From Actinoplanes sp. L3-i22 (lineage in GTDB: Bacteria; Actinomycetota; Actinomycetes; Mycobacteriales; Micromonosporaceae), in NCBI RefSeq assembly GCF_019704555.1, contig NZ_AP024745.1:5402501-5466500 (forward strand): a stretch of 64,000 bases of DNA. Reading direction: 5' to 3'. Below, piece by piece: positions 59,201 through 64,000 of this stretch. Numbering within the stretch: position 1 is the first letter of the stretch; the number at the start of each line of letters is the position of its first letter. A model generated the notes under the pieces. That model made no database searches and had not been told where the DNA came from. It was given only the letters and a program-made list of their open reading frames with translations. The translations under genes were made by a program, and so were the position numbers.

Positions 59201-60444
59201 ACACGATCGAGGAGTTCTGGGCGAACCTCCGCGACGGGCGGGACTCGATCACCGAGATCCCGCGGTCGCGCTGGGATCACGATCGATACTTCGACCCGCG
59301 TCGCGGCGTACCCGAGAAGGTCTATGCCAAGTGGGGCGGGTTCCTGTCGGACGTGGAGCTCTTCGACGCCGACCACTTCGGGGTGGCGCCGGCCGACGCG
59401 ATCTTCATGGACCCGCAGGAGCGGCTGTTCCTGGAGTCGGTCCGCGGCTGCCTGGAGGTCGCCGGCTACTCGCGGGAGCGGCTGCGCGAGGTGCACCGCA
59501 ACGAGGTCGGGGTCTTCGCCGGGGCGACGGTCAACAACTATCAGCTGGTTCAGCACGAGGCCGGTACGGGTGCGCCGATCAACTCGCAGACCTACGCGAT
59601 CGCCAACCGGGTGTCCTACACCTGGGATCTGCGCGGGCCGAGCCTGACGGTGGACACCGCCTGCTCCTCCGCGCTGTACGCGCTGCACCTGGCCTGCGAG
59701 AGCCTGCGCCGCGGGGAGTGCGAGATGGCCGTCGCCGGTGGGGTCAACCTGTCGCTGCACCCGTCGAAGTACCAGATGCTCGCGCACTACCGGTTCCTGT
59801 CCTCGGACGGGCGCTGCCGGGCGTTCGGGGCGGGCGGCGACGGCTACGTGCCGGCCGAGACCGTCGGGGCGTTCCTGCTCAAGCCGCTGGCGGCGGCGCG
59901 GCGCGACGGCGACCGGGTGTACGCGGTGATCCGCGGCAGCGCGCTCAGCCACGGCGGGCGCACTAACGGCTTCAGCGTGCCCAGCCCGGCCGCGCAGACC
60001 GCGGCGATCGACCGGGCGCTGCGGCGGGCCGCGGTGGATCCGGCGACGATCAGCTACGTCGAGGCGCACGGCACCGGCACGCGGCTGGGTGACCCGATCG
60101 AGATCGCCGGGCTGCGCGCGGCGTTCGAGCCGCACCTGTCCCGCCGGCAGCAGTGCGCGATCGGGTCGGTCAAGTCGAACATCGGGCACGGTGAGGCGGC
60201 CGCCGGGGTGGCCCAGGTCGCCAAGGTCCTGCTGCAGATGCAGCACCGGGCGCTGGTGCCGTCGCTGCACGCGGAGCGGACCAACCCCGAGATCGACTTC
60301 GCCGCCTCCCCGGTGCACGTCCAGCGCACGTTCGCGCCCTGGGACCCGGTCGCGATGGGCTTCGGCGAGGTGCCGCGCCGCGCGGGCATCACTTCGATCG
60401 GGGCCGGCGGCACGAACGTCCACCTCGTGATGGAGGAGGCCTGA
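56266..60444 (+). CDS. Polyketide synthase, KS - degenerate AT region - ACP - KS
   Basis: A 1,392-residue PKS. KS1 (1-425) has Cys172 in DTACSSS, His307 in EAHGTGT and His345 in KTGIGH. Residues 430-860 look like one or two decayed acyltransferases: GPAGS near 547 and PGTHE near 700 stand where GHSxGE is expected, so no catalytic Ser. The ACP (about 870-950) has Ser906 in LGIDSL. A doubled DAKAxETRPA linker precedes it. KS2 (about 960-1392) has Cys1133, His1268 and His1308. The protein ends right after KS2 (GTNVHLVMEEA), and the expected post-KS linker begins the next gene. Malonyl units must come from a trans-acting AT not in this window. Confidence 0.85.
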   Translation: MREDIAVVGVACRYPQARNAAEFWRNLRDGRSAISAVGIRQWDSETYYSADSGPGTVNSKWVGALADAECFDHAFFNVSPREAVAIDPQHRLLLEEAWHCVEDSGLPLPVLQGARTSVSVGLSTHDHLLRSVADGRPVDVFDGVGNYASMAANRISYLLNLDGPSRTVDTACSSSLAALGQARADLLHDDCEFALVGGVNLINSPWRYLAFTQSRMLSPDGRCFTFDHRANGYVPGEGVGVVLLTTVSTARRLGCHVYGVIKAVATNHNGHNRSVTAPSVSAQVDLIRRALRTAGVEPGRVGYVEAHGTGTSLGDPIEVQALHEAYGVDRDGPLRVGSVKTGIGHVEAGSGMAGLIKVLLMLRHRTIPPTLNREITNPIMHGAAEHIEFPGTAVDWAADGLRTAGVSAFGFGGANCHAVLEEYRSEVAVPPAAPVFTVAARSREALLATLGRWAEQPHSAAELCAASNQRALNLPYRWGVEAVDLPAALARVRAGEVIEPVRVGASKPEVVVLLTDPVSGDGFTSALGRLEALTERGVRIAEIIATGPAGSAAALVHSGAVTLREAADALLGDGRLTTREPVGCGVWAGAEHLVPNELTAGYLRKLLDGRADTVESVGRYAGHAATLLDHQHTFQRAVGEWEKLLAGRGIDLDAAIRRFGERGTTFSPDELAAIALVINVALVRIYEAWELTPAPWLLPGTHELAMLVSRGVLDPADAVAALFGAADLAGLAAGAAEHPAVRCAPLDGLPVLRAVSRDRADGRRIRLGGGDPAELMAAAGRRPAVVVLLGDPAEPVPDDLDVLRFGDLPGLLLELWRRGGEPAWASQGSPGLPGLPGYAFDRHPHVHADAKAEETRPADAKADETRPADGPAELESVLCGLVAAATRVAPAAVRPDTPFADLGIDSLIIHTLNAQLRTRFGEISATLFFECRDVAAVAARLSRDYDVEATRAPASRPTGPPDESGIAIIGFDGRFPGADTIEEFWANLRDGRDSITEIPRSRWDHDRYFDPRRGVPEKVYAKWGGFLSDVELFDADHFGVAPADAIFMDPQERLFLESVRGCLEVAGYSRERLREVHRNEVGVFAGATVNNYQLVQHEAGTGAPINSQTYAIANRVSYTWDLRGPSLTVDTACSSALYALHLACESLRRGECEMAVAGGVNLSLHPSKYQMLAHYRFLSSDGRCRAFGAGGDGYVPAETVGAFLLKPLAAARRDGDRVYAVIRGSALSHGGRTNGFSVPSPAAQTAAIDRALRRAAVDPATISYVEAHGTGTRLGDPIEIAGLRAAFEPHLSRRQQCAIGSVKSNIGHGEAAAGVAQVAKVLLQMQHRALVPSLHAERTNPEIDFAASPVHVQRTFAPWDPVAMGFGEVPRRAGITSIGAGGTNVHLVMEEA

Positions 60445-60446
60445 CC

Positions 60447-61358
60447 ATGGCAGCCGACGACCGTCCGTTCGTCATCGCCGTCTCCGGCCACGACGACGAG
60501 TCGCTGACCGCGCGGGCCCGGGACCTGTCCCGCTATCTGCGGGAGAGCCGCCGGGAGACGGTCGCGTTCGCGCACGCGGTCACGCTGCCCGGGGTGGCGA
60601 AGACGCTGCTGTGCGGCAGGGAGACCGGGGCGCACCGGCTGTCGTTCAGCGCGGGCTCGGTCGGCGAGGTCGCCGAGCGGCTGCAGACCTACCTGGACCG
60701 GGTCGGGGACTGCCGGGCGCTGGTCCGCGACGGGATCTACCGGAACACCGTGGAGTGCGGCGTCTTCGACGAGCCGGACGACGACGGGGACCGGGCCTAT
60801 GCGGCGGGGCTGGCGGCGCGGGGCCGGCATCGGCAGCTGGCCCGGCTGTGGGCGGTCGGCTATCCGGTCGACTGGGTGCGGGTCTATCCGGAGCTGGCCG
60901 GCGAACGACCGGTGTACCTGCCGCCGACCCGGTCGTCGCGACGGCGGTACTGGCCGACGGCGGAGCGGGTCGAGCCGGCGCCGCCGGTGGTCGGCGACGT
61001 GCGGGAGGTGCCGGCGCTGGTCCGTCAGCAGCGGCTGCGGGACTACCTGCAACAGCAGATCGCGGGGGTGCTCGGGTATCCGGCCGGGGAGTTGCCCCGT
61101 ACCGAAACCGGATTTTTTGATCTTGGAATGACGTCGATCCACCTGGAGGCGGTCCGCTCGGCGATCGTGCGCGACCTGGCGGTCGAACCCGAGCTCTCCG
61201 CGGCCTTCGACCACCCGACGATCACGCAGTTCGTCCACTACCTGTCGGGGCGGCTCGACGGCGGGCCGGCCCCGTCCGCGCTGGCCGAGCTGGACGACCA
61301 GGAGATCGAGAGCCTCTCGGCGATCGATCTGGAACGTCTGCTCAGTGAGGTGGTCTAG
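60447..61358 (+). CDS. PKS fragment: post-KS docking/linker domain plus ACP
   Basis: A 303-residue protein 2 bp after the KS2 gene. Residues 1-175 are the linker that normally follows a KS in trans-AT synthases (FVIAVSGHDDESLTARARDLSRYL ... VAKTLLCGRETGAHRLSF ... YPVDWVRVYPELAG) and end in the RRRYW signature. Residues 200-275 are an acyl carrier with Ser230 in FFDLGMTSIHLE. A short acidic tail may dock to the next protein. KS2 of the preceding gene and this protein together make one module split at the KS/linker boundary. Strict co-translation and tight docking are implied. Confidence 0.82.
   Translation: MAADDRPFVIAVSGHDDESLTARARDLSRYLRESRRETVAFAHAVTLPGVAKTLLCGRETGAHRLSFSAGSVGEVAERLQTYLDRVGDCRALVRDGIYRNTVECGVFDEPDDDGDRAYAAGLAARGRHRQLARLWAVGYPVDWVRVYPELAGERPVYLPPTRSSRRRYWPTAERVEPAPPVVGDVREVPALVRQQRLRDYLQQQIAGVLGYPAGELPRTETGFFDLGMTSIHLEAVRSAIVRDLAVEPELSAAFDHPTITQFVHYLSGRLDGGPAPSALAELDDQEIESLSAIDLERLLSEVV

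Positions 61359-64000
<2,642 letters not shown>

Overview
The window is high-GC DNA with many GTG starts, stop/start overlaps of the GTGA/ATGA type, MsiK-dependent-looking sugar ABC genes, ROK regulators and a modular polyketide synthase. That combination points to a filamentous actinomycete, most likely a member of the Micromonosporaceae such as Actinoplanes (inference; no rRNA or housekeeping marker is present). No tRNA, rRNA, CRISPR array, integrase or insertion sequence was seen.

Layout. 0-11.5 kb: the end of a peptidase-like gene, an SCO6745-like gene, a small His/Gln/Asp-repeat protein with a membrane partner, a four-gene two-component operon in which only one of three kinase-like proteins looks catalytically intact, an Hsp70 ATPase joined through a membrane segment to a YVTN beta-propeller, and a ThuA/Gfo-Idh-MocA pair. 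11.6-13.1 kb: a LysR regulator divergent from a SnoaL-like gene across a perfect 11-bp inverted repeat. 12.9-30.6 kb: a mannan-utilisation regulon. It has an ABC importer plus GH2 beta-mannosidase operon (15.1-20.5 kb) and a secreted GH26 mannanase (27.2-28.2 kb). Their promoters share an identical 24-bp AT-rich box ending in TTGACA, followed 18 bp later by the same 10-mer. Two paralogous regulator modules, each a ROK repressor plus a LacI-type sensor domain without a helix-turn-helix, sit beside these genes. Between them lie a membrane-anchored HTH protein, a YceI protein, an F420-type nitroreductase-like enzyme, a TetR regulator, a broken GNAT gene, a hydrolase and a Nudix enzyme.

30.6-44.4 kb: a STAS anti-anti-sigma protein, a small stress-type basic protein, a frameshifted inositol-phosphatase gene next to an Lrp regulator, a peptidoglycan-binding protein divergent from a second membrane-anchored HTH protein with two identical-arm palindromes between them, a divergent lactonase/sugar-acid dehydratase pair, an SDR with its MmyB-like regulator, and fused isobutyryl-CoA mutase icmF followed by a cytosolic cobalamin-binding-like protein.

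44.4-56.0 kb is accessory DNA. It holds a 1,478-residue secreted polymorphic toxin (ALF repeats, alanine-rich stalk, HINT domain, C-terminal toxin domain) with a translationally coupled putative immunity gene. Next comes a compact three-gene operon: an HTH/P-loop NTPase with an apparent CTG start, a small unknown protein, and a double-ATPase protein with a HerA/FtsK-like C-terminal half. It is flanked by lower-GC gaps and is the best candidate here for an undescribed DNA-directed, possibly defensive, system. 56.3-64.0 kb begins a polyketide synthase of trans-AT character: ketosynthases are intact, acyltransferase-like regions have lost the catalytic serine motif, and one module is split between genes right after the KS. 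The third PKS gene runs off the window.
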